A DNA stretch of 43,571 nt from Defluviicoccus sp. (GCA_022823775.1 JAJEHI010000105.1:1-43571); one strand, 5' to 3'; counted from the stretch's first letter, positions 1 through 8,464 are shown. The notes: generated from the sequence alone by a model not told the origin. Program-made: numbers and translations.

Positions 1-97
1 TGAGCCGGGGTCCAGGCCTGCCCCGGACGCCGATCCGGGGGAAGCCGGGCGAGAGCGGTGTCCGACAGTCTGGACCCCGGCTCAAGGCCGGGGTGAC
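1..97. repeat. GC-rich palindromic intergenic repeat, truncated by the window start
   Basis: Bases 1-14 are the exact reverse complement of bases 71-84, so the segment folds into a stem with a loop of about 56 bases. The right half continues to 97 with a ccggggtgac end. The same kind of end closes the repeat at 43378-43463, so both are probably members of one composite palindromic family, and the left partner of 85-97 lies outside the window. No coding potential was seen. Confidence 0.7.
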
Positions 98-265
98 GAC
101 AGGGGGTATAGGCGGGCGGTGCGGGCGTCCTCCGCCACCGCCCCCATATCGTCATGCCCGGACTCGTTCCGGGCATCCACGTGGGGCCATCGCCTCGTTC
201 CCTCCGGGCGCGCACCGCGATGCGGCAAGACGTGGATGGCCGGAACGAGTCCGGCCATGACGGCG
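79..265. repeat. Direct repeat copy 1 (partner at 397-582)
   Basis: This block is repeated at 397-582 in the same orientation with scattered mismatches. Inside it, a 32-base unit at about 152-183 (gtcatgcccgg...atccacgt) is near-complementary to one at about 229-260 (acgtggatggccgg...ggccatgac). The block is therefore itself a pair of inverted palindromic units of the REP/BIME kind. It lies downstream of the 612-1946 gene's 3' end, where such elements can act as transcript ends. Confidence 0.75.
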
Positions 266-396
266 GGGGTGACGGGAGGGGAACCCGCGGCGATGCCGGC
301 GCGCCGAAATCCGTGTCCCGACTCGCGCGAACCGTCGAAAACCTGTTTGTACTAATGCCTCGCGCCCCGTCCGCCGGAATTGAACCAGACAGCAGT

Positions 397-582
397 GGCT
401 CAAGGCCGGGGTGACAGCGGGGGGCACGGGGGGCGGTGCGAACATCCTCCGCCGCCGCCCCCGTATCGTCATGCCCGGACTCGTTCCGGGCATCCACGTG
501 GGGCCGCCGCCCGGTTCCCTCCCGGCGCGCACCGCGATGCCGCGAGACGTGGATGGCCGGAACAAGGCCGGCCATGACGGCG
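397..582. repeat. Direct repeat copy 2 (partner at 79-265)
   Basis: This is the second copy of the block at 79-265, offset by about 317 bases and opening with the same 19 bases (79-97 and 397-415). It carries the same internal arrangement of two facing hairpin units. The unique spacer 266-396 shows no convincing gene. The open reading frames that run through it are GC-driven and lack ribosome binding sites. Confidence 0.75.
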
Positions 583-611
583 TTAGGCCGGCGCCCTCCG
601 GACCGAGCCGT

Positions 612-1946
612 CTACGCCGCCTTGAGCGCCTGCTCCAGGTCGGCGATCAGGTCGTCGACGGTTTCGATCCCGATCGAGAGGCGGATCACGTCGGGGCCGG
701 CGCCGGCGCGGATCTGCTGCTCCTCGTCGAGCTGGCGGTGGGTGGTGGATGCGGGGTGGATGATAAGGCTCCGCGTGTCGCCGATATTGGCGAGGTGGGA
801 GAAGAGCTCGACCCGGTCGACGACGGCGACCCCGGCCTCGTAGCCCCCCTCCACGCCGAAGGTCAGCACCGCGCCCGCACCGCGCGGCAGGTACTTTTCC
901 GCGAGCGCGCGGTAGGGCGAAGAGTCGAGCCCGGCGTAGGAGACCCAGGCGACCCTCGGGTGCGCTTCCAGCCATCGCGCGACCGCAAGCGCGTTCTCGC
1001 AGTGGCGCTCCATCCTGAGCGGCAGGGTTTCGACGCCCTGCAACAGCGAAAAGGCCGATTGCGCCGACAGGCTCGCCCCGTAGTCGCGGAGCGCGACCGC
1101 GCGCATCTTCATCGTGAGCCCGAAATCGCCGAAGGTCTCGGCGAAGGTGAGCCCGTGATAGGCCGGGTCGGGCCGCGCGAGGCCCGGGAACTTGTCGTTT
1201 TGCGTCCAGTCGAACCGTCCGGACTCGACGACGATCCCGCCCATCGTGTTGCCGTGCCCGCCGATGAACTTGGTCATGGAATGGATCGAGATGTCGGCGC
1301 CCCACTCGAACGGCCGCAGCAGCCAGGGCGAGGCGAGCGTGTTGTCGACCGCGAGCGGCACCCCCCACTCCGCCGCGATGGCCGCGACCGGCTCGATGTC
1401 GATCACCACCCCGCCGGGGTTGGCGAGGGATTCGCAGAAGACGAACTTCACCCGATCGGTCATCGCCTGGCGCACGTTTTCCGGCTCGGTCATGTCGACG
1501 AAGCGGCAGGTCCAGCCGAGCTTCGCGAAGGTGATGCCGAACTGGGTCAGCGAGCCGCCGTAGAGGTGGCGCGAGGCGACGAACTCGTCGCCCGGCTCGA
1601 GCAGCGTCGCGGCGACCAGGAACTGCGCCGCGTGGCCCGATGCGACCGCCACCGCGCCCCGGCCGCCCTCGAGCGCGGCGATGCGCTCCTCCAGCACCGC
1701 GACGGTCGGGTTGGTGAGGCGGGAATAGATGTAGCCGAAGGTCTGGAGGTTGAAGAGCTCGGCCGCGTGGTCGGCGTCGTCGAAGGCGTAGGACGTGGTC
1801 TGGTAGATCGGCGTCGCCCGCGCCCCGGTCACCGGGTCGGGCCGCGCGCCGGCGTGGACGGCGAGGGTCTCGAAGCCGGGATCCCGCCGCGGCCCTTCCT
1901 CGGGCAGCCGGTCGAGCAGCGCCGTTATGCGCCCCTTCTCCGTCAT
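612..1946 (-). CDS. metY: O-acetylhomoserine aminocarboxypropyltransferase (Cys/Met metabolism PLP enzyme)
   Basis: The 444-residue protein belongs to the Cys/Met-metabolism PLP-dependent (fold type I) family. Family enzymes of this length replace the acetyl group of O-acetylhomoserine with sulfide or methanethiol to give homocysteine or methionine, in the cytoplasm. The sequence shows the family N-terminus (ETLAVHAG, then PIYQTTSY), the cofactor/substrate segment YSRLTNPT, and SMTKFIGGHG, whose lysine should form the PLP Schiff base. Its ATG sits in a TGATG-type overlap with the stop of the upstream CoA-binding gene, which fixes the start and suggests translational coupling. A longer in-frame opening exists upstream but runs through that neighbour. 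O-succinylhomoserine or cystathionine chemistry is a less likely alternative. Confidence 0.9.
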   Translation of the reverse strand: MTEKGRITALLDRLPEEGPRRDPGFETLAVHAGARPDPVTGARATPIYQTTSYAFDDADHAAELFNLQTFGYIYSRLTNPTVAVLEERIAALEGGRGAVAVASGHAAQFLVAATLLEPGDEFVASRHLYGGSLTQFGITFAKLGWTCRFVDMTEPENVRQAMTDRVKFVFCESLANPGGVVIDIEPVAAIAAEWGVPLAVDNTLASPWLLRPFEWGADISIHSMTKFIGGHGNTMGGIVVESGRFDWTQNDKFPGLARPDPAYHGLTFAETFGDFGLTMKMRAVALRDYGASLSAQSAFSLLQGVETLPLRMERHCENALAVARWLEAHPRVAWVSYAGLDSSPYRALAEKYLPRGAGAVLTFGVEGGYEAGVAVVDRVELFSHLANIGDTRSLIIHPASTTHRQLDEEQQIRAGAGPDVIRLSIGIETVDDLIADLEQALKAA

Positions 1947-2464
1947 GCCCGGGGCGGCCTCAGGCTCTTCGCCGTCACGATGCCGGAGTTGATGCCGCTC
2001 CAGCCGAGCTCGCCGGACAGGCGCGCGTACTCGATCTTGGGGCAGCGGTCCATGACCACCACAAGCCCCGCCTCCTCGGCGAGACGCGCGGCCTCGTCGT
2101 TGCGCACCGAAAGCTGCATCCAGAGAACCTCGATCTCCTTCTCCTCCCGGTTGGCGATGACGTCCTTCGCGATGTCGACCGCTTCTTCCGACGGCCGGAA
2201 AATGTCGACCATGTCGACATTTCCGGGAACCGAGGCGATGTCGGGGTAGACATTCTCGCCGAGCAGCTCGGCACCGGCGCGCGCCGGGTTGACCGGAATG
2301 ACGCGGTAGCCGCGCTTTTGCAGATATTTCATCGCGTAATAGCTCGGCCGCCGCCACAGCGTGCTCGCGCCGACCATCGCGATGGTCCGGACGTTCGAGA
2401 GGATCGTGCGGATCCGGCGGTCCGAATAGCGGTCGTGATGCGCCAGTCTGACGGCTTCGCTCAT
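1943..2464 (-). CDS. CoA-binding domain protein (YccU-like)
   Basis: The 173-residue single-domain protein has a Rossmann-type CoA-binding fold, seen in IAMVGAS followed by RGYRVIPVNP and the later VLWMQLSVRN segment. These segments resemble the YccU/succinyl-CoA-synthetase-alpha-like family. Its biochemical function is not established, and it lacks the domains of acyl-CoA synthetases. Its stop overlaps the start of the sulfhydrylase-like gene by four bases, so the two are very probably co-transcribed and co-translated. This suggests, without proving it, a role in sulfur amino acid or CoA-thioester homeostasis. Confidence 0.87.
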   Translation of the reverse strand: MSEAVRLAHHDRYSDRRIRTILSNVRTIAMVGASTLWRRPSYYAMKYLQKRGYRVIPVNPARAGAELLGENVYPDIASVPGNVDMVDIFRPSEEAVDIAKDVIANREEKEIEVLWMQLSVRNDEAARLAEEAGLVVVMDRCPKIEYARLSGELGWSGINSGIVTAKSLRPPRA

Positions 2465-2514
2465 CGCGGGCGGACGCTAGCGCGCGGCCGGGCCGGGGGC
2501 AAGGACGGGGTGGG

Positions 2515-2829
2515 TCACCCGGTCTCCGACGCGATCCAGTCGAGGAAGGGCGGAAGGCCTCCCGCCACGTCGAGCCGGATCGCGCAGGGCGTGTCGTAGG
2601 GGTGGATCTCGGCTACCCGCCTCGCCAGCTCATCGAACGACGCGACCCGCGTCTTGGCGATCAGGACGGCTTCCTCGGCTTCCTCCAGCGCGCCCTCCCA
2701 TCGATAGACCGAGACCATTCCGGGGATCACGTTGACGCAGGCGGCGAGCCGTTCCTCGACCAGCACGCGGCCGATGGTCTTCGCCTCCTCGACGCTCGCC
2801 GCCGTCATGTAGGCAAGGCAGTAGGACAT
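2515..2829 (-). CDS. cutA: Divalent-cation tolerance protein CutA
   Basis: The 104-residue protein matches the CutA1 family in length and in its landmarks. These are an N-terminal beta strand with small-residue positions, EERLAACVNVIPG near residues 24-36, the YRWEG segment, and EIHPYDTPC near residues 79-87. CutA is a small trimeric ferredoxin-like-fold protein linked to copper/divalent-cation tolerance, and its precise role is debated. The ATG at 2829 gives the family's usual length; the longer opening to 2922 adds an atypical proline/arginine-rich stretch. It is transcribed divergently from the gene at 2916. Confidence 0.92.
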   Translation of the reverse strand: MSYCLAYMTAASVEEAKTIGRVLVEERLAACVNVIPGMVSVYRWEGALEEAEEAVLIAKTRVASFDELARRVAEIHPYDTPCAIRLDVAGGLPPFLDWIASETG

Positions 2830-2915
2830 CGCTCTCGTCCCCCTGTGGTCCGTCCGGATGGTTGCGCGTAAACTGCCAGCAGAGGCAGGACAAGGCGACC
2901 GCGACGGAGGAACGA

Positions 2916-3725
2916 ATGGCACTCAGCTCGAGACTCACCAGGCTGATCGACGTTTCGGCGCCGCTCTGGGCGGGCGAGGCGGAGGTGGTCCGGACCTATT
3001 GGGATTCCCCGGTTCGCAACCGCGACAGCGAGCTCCTGTGGCTCCGCCGGCAATGCTCGAAGGAGTTCAACGGCACCGGAATCGGCGAATACAAGAACAT
3101 GGGCGTCTTCATGGGGCCGATCACCGAGCTCGGCGAGATCTTCCCCCGGATCGACACCGGCGAGGGCGGGGTCGACCGGCGCTATGCGCTGGAGCTGATC
3201 GAGATGCTGCACGACGAGTTCGACCACTATGCCCGCTTCGCCGACGTTTACGACGCCATCCGCGGCCCCGGCACCCCGCCGATGAACCCGCACGAGCTGG
3301 AGACCTGGGAGGAGGACGCCGAGCTTACCCGCACCCGCCACCGCCACAACGCGGAGCACGGCGCGCTCGGCGTCCGCGCGAGCCGCTTTACCGAAGGCGG
3401 CTACTGCACGCTGTTCCGCGAGGGGATGCGCCTCAAGGGCCGGGGCGGCGTCGACGACATGATCGCGGAGGCCTGCACCAAGGTCTACGAGGACGAGTTC
3501 GGCCACATGCTCGAAGGCATCGTCGGGCTCGACGAGGAGGGCTGGTCGGATGAGCAGCTGGACCTGCTGGAAGGGCTCGTGGTCGAGCAGCTCAGGCTCC
3601 GCATCCCGATGCGCAACGCCGAATTCAGCTTCCCGCTGAGCGAGGAACGGATACAGGCGATCTACGCCGGCGACATCGAGCCCGAGACGTTCGACTACGG
3701 CCGCGCCGAGACCGTGATGGCGTGA
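2916..3725 (+). CDS. Unrecognised protein with two ExxH motifs (possible ferritin-like diiron protein)
   Basis: I do not recognise this 269-residue soluble protein as a named family. It is predicted mostly helical and contains E101-F-D-H104 and E194-F-G-H197, with other acidic residues (E71, E74, E147, E160) placed where a four-helix ferritin-like diiron carboxylate site could use them. There is no signal peptide or membrane segment. The ATG at 2916 follows a good GGAGG at 2906-2910, which decides the start over an upstream ATG. It lies alone between cutA (divergent) and the Rieske beta subunit (convergent). The diiron assignment is inference from the motif spacing only. Confidence 0.75.
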   Translation: MALSSRLTRLIDVSAPLWAGEAEVVRTYWDSPVRNRDSELLWLRRQCSKEFNGTGIGEYKNMGVFMGPITELGEIFPRIDTGEGGVDRRYALELIEMLHDEFDHYARFADVYDAIRGPGTPPMNPHELETWEEDAELTRTRHRHNAEHGALGVRASRFTEGGYCTLFREGMRLKGRGGVDDMIAEACTKVYEDEFGHMLEGIVGLDEEGWSDEQLDLLEGLVVEQLRLRIPMRNAEFSFPLSEERIQAIYAGDIEPETFDYGRAETVMA

Positions 3726-3757
3726 GGGCCGTTCGATACGGCATTTTCCGACCTGAC

Positions 3758-3858
3758 CGCCCTCCCCCGGCCCCTCCCGCAAGCGGGAGGGGAGAAGAAA
3801 GGCGGGAGTCGCCAAGCGAGTCCCCTCTCCCCCGCGGGGAGAGGGTCAGGGTGAGGGG
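3758..3858. repeat. Intergenic GC-rich repeat, copy A of three
   Basis: The unit of about 100 bases runs from ccgccctcccccggccc, through the hairpin ctcccgcaagcgggag, to a second hairpin ctctcccccgcggggagag, and ends gtcagggtgagggg. The same arrangement recurs at 17172-17272 (same orientation) and 16121-16225 (inverted). It sits between two convergent gene ends (3725 and 3885), where its stems could serve as a bidirectional terminator or transcript stabiliser. Confidence 0.8.
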
Positions 3859-3884
3859 CGATAACGCGGCCGGCCCGATTTCGC

Positions 3885-4385
3885 TCAGAGAATAAAGCTC
3901 ACCGAGCCGAGCCCGCCGAGCTCCTCGCAGTCGAGAACGGCGCGGCGTTCGGCGATGCGGAGCCCTTCCCCCGTCGATCGCAGCCGGTAGCGGTAGCGCC
4001 CGACATACTCGCCGATCCGCTCGTCGCGGCGGAAGCGGTAGACGATGAAATTGGCTTCCGCGACCAGCTCGTCCCCCGCGCGTTCGACGATGCGGACGTT
4101 GGAGACCATCCGCCGCGTGCGCGAGCGCGGGCTCTCGGCATGCGCTTCCGCGCTATTGAGCCGCTTGACCCGGCCCCGGATGCGCCGGATGTCGTCGGCG
4201 ATGGTGAACAGCGTGTCGCGGGGATCGCCGTCGGGAACGTCGTTGGGCGGCACCAGGTAGCGCGCGTCGTCGGTCAGGAGGCCGAGCCAGTCGTCGAGCC
4301 GCCAGGCGTCCAGCAGCGCCGCCTCCTCGAAGAACAGCGCCTCGACGTCTTCGCGCCGCACGGCGTCGATGGGAGCCGCGGTCAT
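3885..4385 (-). CDS. Aromatic-ring-hydroxylating dioxygenase, beta subunit
   Basis: The 166-residue protein is of the small-subunit family of Rieske non-heme iron dioxygenases (SnoaL-like fold). It opens with the acidic EALFFEEAALLDAWRLDDW helix and continues with LLTDDARYLVP, the usual signature order of these subunits. It has no cofactor site and supports the structure and sometimes the substrate range of the alpha subunit. Its ATG overlaps the TGA of the alpha gene by four bases, so the two are translationally coupled. No ferredoxin or reductase gene accompanies them. Confidence 0.9.
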   Translation of the reverse strand: MTAAPIDAVRREDVEALFFEEAALLDAWRLDDWLGLLTDDARYLVPPNDVPDGDPRDTLFTIADDIRRIRGRVKRLNSAEAHAESPRSRTRRMVSNVRIVERAGDELVAEANFIVYRFRRDERIGEYVGRYRYRLRSTGEGLRIAERRAVLDCEELGGLGSVSFIL

Positions 4386-5659
4386 GCCGGATCGCCGCCG
4401 GTCATCAGCGCGTTCCAGCGGCGCCAGAAGGTGCGCAAATGGAGCTCGTCGGTGTTGAGCTGCTCGCCGGTCTTGTTCATCCCGCGCGAGATTTCCGACC
4501 ACTCGGTCTCGCGCCACGTCGCGAGCCCGCCCTGCACCAGCTCCAGCGCCTCGACGTCGTCCGGCGTCGCCAGCCCGCCCGGCCCGTAGAAAGTGAGGAA
4601 GCTGTCGAGCCGGCGCGCCCGCGAGGTCTCCGATTCCTCGACCGGGCCCAACGCCCAGGCGGTCACCCGCATGCGGTCGACGGCGGTCGGCCAGAAGGTG
4701 CGGACGGTCACCGCCGAGCCGTCGTTGATCACCAGGTTCGGGAACACCACCAGGTTGCGGTTGGTGTCGGCGACGCGGCGCGCGCGCTCCTCGCCCAGGC
4801 GGGCGACGAGCTCGGCCCGGATCGCCTCGATCTCCGGCTTCGCCTCCTCGCCGTAAAGCGGGATCCAGGCGGCGACCGGCCGGCCCCGGAAGTTGACGTT
4901 GTCGACCACCGCGTGCCCGTTGCCGAGCGACCTGCCGACGCCCGGCGCGGGCATCATCAGCCCCTTGGGCAGGCGCACCGAGACGCCCGAATCCTTCATG
5001 TATTCGAGATAGGTCGAATGCGTGGCGTGCAGGTGGTAGTCGTCGAAGCTGTTCTCGACCAGCAGCTTCCAGTTGGCGCGAATGTCGTATTCCTGCGTGC
5101 CGGAGACGATTTCGAGCCGCGCGCTCGGCGACTGGTCGACGACCAGGTCGAGATACTCCTTCGCTCCGGCGAGATAATCCGCGAGCGGCTCGGGATCGTC
5201 GCCGAAATGGACGAACCGGAAGCCGCGATACTCCTCCAGCGCGGGAACTTCGGTCAGCGAAAAATCGGCCTTGTCGAACGCCCCGCCGTACGCCTCCTCG
5301 CCCGGGACGTGGGTGAGCGTCCCGCGATTGTCGTAGGTCCATCCGTGATAGAGGCAGGTGAACCGCGTCCGGTTGCCTTCGCGTTCCCGGCAGACCATGG
5401 TGCCGCGATGCCGGCATGTGTTGAGGAACGCGCGCACCCCGCCCTCCGCGTCGCGCACCAACAGGACGGGCCGCCCGGCGACGTTCCGCGTCCGGAAGTC
5501 CCCGTTTCCGGGGATTTCCGAATCGTGGCCGAGATAGATCCAGCACCGGTCGAAGATCCGCCGGTGCTCCATTTCGAGGATTTCGGGGTCGACGAGGACC
5601 CGGCGGTTGAGCCGGAAACGCTCCTTGTCGGGCTCGTCGACGATGAAGGGCCGGTCCAT
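4382..5659 (-). CDS. Aromatic-ring-hydroxylating dioxygenase, alpha subunit (Rieske)
   Basis: The 425-residue catalytic subunit carries a Rieske [2Fe-2S] site, C82-x-H84 and C102-x2-H105, separated by the usual 17 residues. The mononuclear-iron motif is D206-x2-H209-x4-H214 within ENSFDDYHLHATH. Family enzymes insert O2 into aromatic substrates as (alpha-beta)n complexes, using electrons from a ferredoxin/reductase. The start is taken at the ATG (5659); an in-frame GTG at 5668 would add three residues. It is divergent from the efflux pump at 5724, with only about 60 bases between. The substrate cannot be read from sequence; aryl-carboxylate or biphenyl-type compounds are possible. Confidence 0.9.
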   Translation of the reverse strand: MDRPFIVDEPDKERFRLNRRVLVDPEILEMEHRRIFDRCWIYLGHDSEIPGNGDFRTRNVAGRPVLLVRDAEGGVRAFLNTCRHRGTMVCREREGNRTRFTCLYHGWTYDNRGTLTHVPGEEAYGGAFDKADFSLTEVPALEEYRGFRFVHFGDDPEPLADYLAGAKEYLDLVVDQSPSARLEIVSGTQEYDIRANWKLLVENSFDDYHLHATHSTYLEYMKDSGVSVRLPKGLMMPAPGVGRSLGNGHAVVDNVNFRGRPVAAWIPLYGEEAKPEIEAIRAELVARLGEERARRVADTNRNLVVFPNLVINDGSAVTVRTFWPTAVDRMRVTAWALGPVEESETSRARRLDSFLTFYGPGGLATPDDVEALELVQGGLATWRETEWSEISRGMNKTGEQLNTDELHLRTFWRRWNALMTGGDPA

Positions 5660-5723
5660 TGCCGCCACTGATACCCGCGCCCGCTCCGCCCGTCTACCGC
5701 GCCCGCGCGGCGGCGCGCCGCAC

Positions 5724-6920
5724 GTGAAACCTCTCGGGCCGCGGGATTACGGCTTCATCGGGCTTCTCGCCGCGATCACGCTGATCAACCCGCTGTCGAT
5801 CCATTTCTATCTGCCGGCGCTGCCGGCTATCAAGGCCGCGTTCTCGGTGTCGCCCGCGACCGCGCAGCTCACCTTCAGCATCTCCATGTTCACTCTCGCC
5901 GCGATGACGCTGGCGATCGGCTCGCTGTCGGACGGACTCGGCCGCAAGCCGGTGCTGCTCGCCGGCATCGTCCTGTTCGTGGCGGGCTCGTCGATCTGCG
6001 CCCTCGCCGAGGTCATAGAGGTGCTGATCCTCGGCCGGCTGCTGCAGGCCGCCGGCGCGGCGAGCGGGCTGGTGCTGGCGCGTACCGTCGCGCGCGACGT
6101 TTACGGTCTCGACCGGCTGACCCAGATCATCGCGCTTCTCACCATGGCCTATACGATGGGCCCGATGCTCGCGCCGCCGCTCGGCGGCGCGCTGGTGGAC
6201 GGGCTGGGCTGGCGGTCGATCTTCTGGTTCGCCGTCGCCGCCGGGGTCCTGCTCGCGGCATTCTCGGCGTTCTCGATCCGGGAGACCCGTCCTCCCGGCG
6301 GCGGCGTCCAGAGCTCCCGCGCGATGCTGGCCGCCTATCGGCGCCTGTTCCGGATACCCCGATTCTCGCTCTACGTGCTGCATTCCGGATTCGTTACCGG
6401 CGCGTTCTTCGCCATCGCCGCCTCGTCGTCCTTCCTGATGACCGAGATGCTGGGCCGTCCCGCGGCGGAGTACGGGCTCTATTTCCTGTTCTTCCCGGCG
6501 GGCTATCTGCTCGGCAACCTGATCGCCGCGCGGATCGGACTCCGGGTGCCGATCGACACGATGCTGATGGCGGGCTCGGTCCTCAATCTCGGCGGCGCGG
6601 CGGCGCTGGCGGCGGCGCTGTGGCTGGCGACGCCGACGCCGCTCGGCATCTTCGTCCCCGGCTTCGTCGTCACGCTGAGCCAGGGGCTCGCGCTGCCGAG
6701 CGCGCAATCGGGTGCCATCGCCGTCGACAAGAACCTCGCCGGGACCGCGTCCGGCATCGGCGTGTTCATGCAGATGTTCTTCGGCGCCGCCGCCTCCCAG
6801 CTCACCGGGCTGCTCGCCGACGGCACCCCGACGCCGACGATCCTCGTCGTCCTGCCCCTCGCCGTCGCGGCAATGGCGGCCAGTTTAGGGCTCGGCCGGC
6901 TGAGCGCGGCGGGGCGGTAA
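5724..6920 (+). CDS. MFS transporter, Bcr/CflA-like drug efflux
   Basis: The 398-residue protein has about 12 predicted membrane helices. The loop 2-3 motif GSLSDGLGRKPVLLAG is typical of drug:H+ antiporters, as are the GRLLQAAGAASGLVLART segment and the family length of about 400. Members of the Bcr/CflA group export small molecules using proton-motive force. I chose the GTG at 5724 because it puts the first hydrophobic helix close to the N-terminus. The upstream ATG at 5607 would overlap the divergent dioxygenase gene and add about 39 arginine-rich residues. Placement next to the dioxygenase suggests possible export of its substrate or product. Confidence 0.85.
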   Translation: MKPLGPRDYGFIGLLAAITLINPLSIHFYLPALPAIKAAFSVSPATAQLTFSISMFTLAAMTLAIGSLSDGLGRKPVLLAGIVLFVAGSSICALAEVIEVLILGRLLQAAGAASGLVLARTVARDVYGLDRLTQIIALLTMAYTMGPMLAPPLGGALVDGLGWRSIFWFAVAAGVLLAAFSAFSIRETRPPGGGVQSSRAMLAAYRRLFRIPRFSLYVLHSGFVTGAFFAIAASSSFLMTEMLGRPAAEYGLYFLFFPAGYLLGNLIAARIGLRVPIDTMLMAGSVLNLGGAAALAAALWLATPTPLGIFVPGFVVTLSQGLALPSAQSGAIAVDKNLAGTASGIGVFMQMFFGAAASQLTGLLADGTPTPTILVVLPLAVAAMAASLGLGRLSAAGR

Positions 6921-6987
6921 AGGCGTCCGCCGGCGGGAAATCCGGGCTAAAGTCGTCCCGCGCTCCAGAACCGGGGAACGATCGACG

Positions 6988-7746
6988 ATGCACGCGACCG
7001 TCCACCGGATACTTCGTCAAGCCGAAATCCTGACGGCATTGGCGCTCGTCCTGGTCGCGAGCTGGTCGTTCGTCCTCTGGATGACGCTCGACATGTCGCA
7101 TCCCCTCGTCCAACTGACGATGCCCGTCGACACTGCATGGTCCTGGGCGACCGCGGTCGCCGTCGTCGTCATGTGGGCGGGGATGATGTTCGCGATGATG
7201 CTGCCCTCGGCCGCGCCGATGGTCCTCGCCTTCGATTCCGTGGAACGCGGCGGTGACGGGGATGGGCGGGGTACGCCGCGAACGCTCGCCTTCGCCGGCG
7301 CCTATCTCCTCGTGTGGATCGGGTATTCCGGGCTCGCCGCCGGGGTGCAGTGGGGACTGCAGGCGAGCGCCATGCTGACGCCGATGATCGTCAGCGGCTC
7401 GGAACGGCTGACGGCCGGTTTGCTGATACTCGCTGGGCTCTATCAGCTGACGCCGCTGAAGCAGGCCTGCCTGAGGCATTGCCGCACGCCGCTCGGTTTC
7501 CTGATGGCGGAGTGGCGCGACGGCGCGCGCGGCGCCTTCGCGATGGGCTTGAAGCACGGCCTCTACTGCGCGGGCTGTTGCTGGGCGCTGATGCTGCTCC
7601 TGTTCGTGGCAGGGGTCATGAATCCGGTCTGGATCGTATTCCTGACCGTCGTGGTGGCGATGGAAAAATGGCCGCGTCTGCCGATCTGGCTCACCCGGCT
7701 GTTCGGCGCGGCCCTGATTTCCGCCGGAGCCGCGGTCTTGCTCTGA
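6988..7746 (+). CDS. DUF2182 multi-pass membrane protein
   Basis: The 252-residue protein has five to seven hydrophobic segments. The signature MWAGMMFAMMLPSAAPM at residues 62-78 marks the DUF2182 family (predicted metal-binding integral membrane proteins). A cysteine cluster, YCAGCCW, appears late in the protein near the segment GLKHGLYCAG. The biochemical role is unknown; metal handling in the inner membrane is the usual suggestion. Its 3' end lies 12 bases from the 3' end of the DUF1326 gene on the other strand. The two families often occur together, so they may work on the same problem. Confidence 0.85.
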   Translation: MHATVHRILRQAEILTALALVLVASWSFVLWMTLDMSHPLVQLTMPVDTAWSWATAVAVVVMWAGMMFAMMLPSAAPMVLAFDSVERGGDGDGRGTPRTLAFAGAYLLVWIGYSGLAAGVQWGLQASAMLTPMIVSGSERLTAGLLILAGLYQLTPLKQACLRHCRTPLGFLMAEWRDGARGAFAMGLKHGLYCAGCCWALMLLLFVAGVMNPVWIVFLTVVVAMEKWPRLPIWLTRLFGAALISAGAAVLL

Positions 7747-7758
7747 CCGGAGAAGAGC

Positions 7759-8406
7759 CTACGGCCCGGTCCAGTCGAACGGGATGTGCTTGGCCGAGTT
7801 GACGTCCCAGGAATACTGGAACCCGAAGGCGTCGACGCGGCAGACGGTCGACTTCCCCCATGTGACCAGCTGCGGCCCGGGCCCGGTTTCCGACCCCGGC
7901 GCGTTGGCCATTCGCGGGTACTCGCCCGGATTGCTGGTCGGCCCCGTCAGGGCCTCGGCCCAGGCCGTGACCTTTCCGGCGATGTCGACGCCCCAGCGCG
8001 ACTGGTCGGGGGCGATCTCGAAGGAAATCCTGGCGCGCTCGACGCCCACGACCTCGCGGCCTTCGGTAAACATGGCGGCCACCTTGGCCATGAAGCCGCC
8101 GGCGCGGCCGCCGATGATCGCCGACAGGGCGTCGGCCTGGGCATCGTCGGCGCGATCGTCGATAAAGACGCCGGCCCGGCCCTTCACCTTGCCGGCCCAC
8201 AAATCGCCTTCCCAGCGGCCGACCCGCACGAAAACGAGATCGTCGAGGACGGTATCCCCGTAATGCCCGCGCTTGACGTGCCAGAGGAGGACGCCTTCGC
8301 ACCAGCCGTTATCCGGCGCCTGCGCGAAGGTGCACGGGCAGGCGATGGCGCAGCTGCAGTTGTCGAACCAGTCCCCCACGATGTGCCAGTCGGGCGTGTC
8401 CGGCAT
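7759..8406 (-). CDS. DUF1326 domain protein
   Basis: The 215-residue soluble protein begins DWHIVGDWFDNCSCAIACP, the hallmark of DUF1326, giving a dense N-terminal cysteine set (C17, C19, C23, C25, C36) suited to metal binding. The start at 8406 is preferred because it is preceded by GGAGG with six bases spacing; the in-frame ATG at 8430 has no such site. The function is unknown. It faces the DUF2182 membrane gene tail to tail, a common pairing of these families. Confidence 0.85.
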   Translation of the reverse strand: MPDTPDWHIVGDWFDNCSCAIACPCTFAQAPDNGWCEGVLLWHVKRGHYGDTVLDDLVFVRVGRWEGDLWAGKVKGRAGVFIDDRADDAQADALSAIIGGRAGGFMAKVAAMFTEGREVVGVERARISFEIAPDQSRWGVDIAGKVTAWAEALTGPTSNPGEYPRMANAPGSETGPGPQLVTWGKSTVCRVDAFGFQYSWDVNSAKHIPFDWTGP

Positions 8407-8464
8407 GAGATCCTCCGCATCCGTCGCCATCGCGCGAACGATAGCACGGGATTGCGCCGGGATC

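Noticed and set aside
1-582. CRISPR array suspected from the repeated blocks near the window start
   Set aside because: Only two long copies separated by 131 bases, with internal palindromes and no cas genes; the spacing does not fit a CRISPR array.
411-2249. Long plus-strand open frame antisense to the sulfhydrylase-like gene
   Set aside because: It is an arginine/glycine/valine-rich shadow of a strongly recognised minus-strand gene, has no ribosome binding site and runs through the repeats.
5607-5723. Upstream ATG start for the Bcr/CflA-like transporter
   Set aside because: It would overlap the divergent dioxygenase start and add a basic tail not expected before the first helix; the GTG at 5724 fits the family length.
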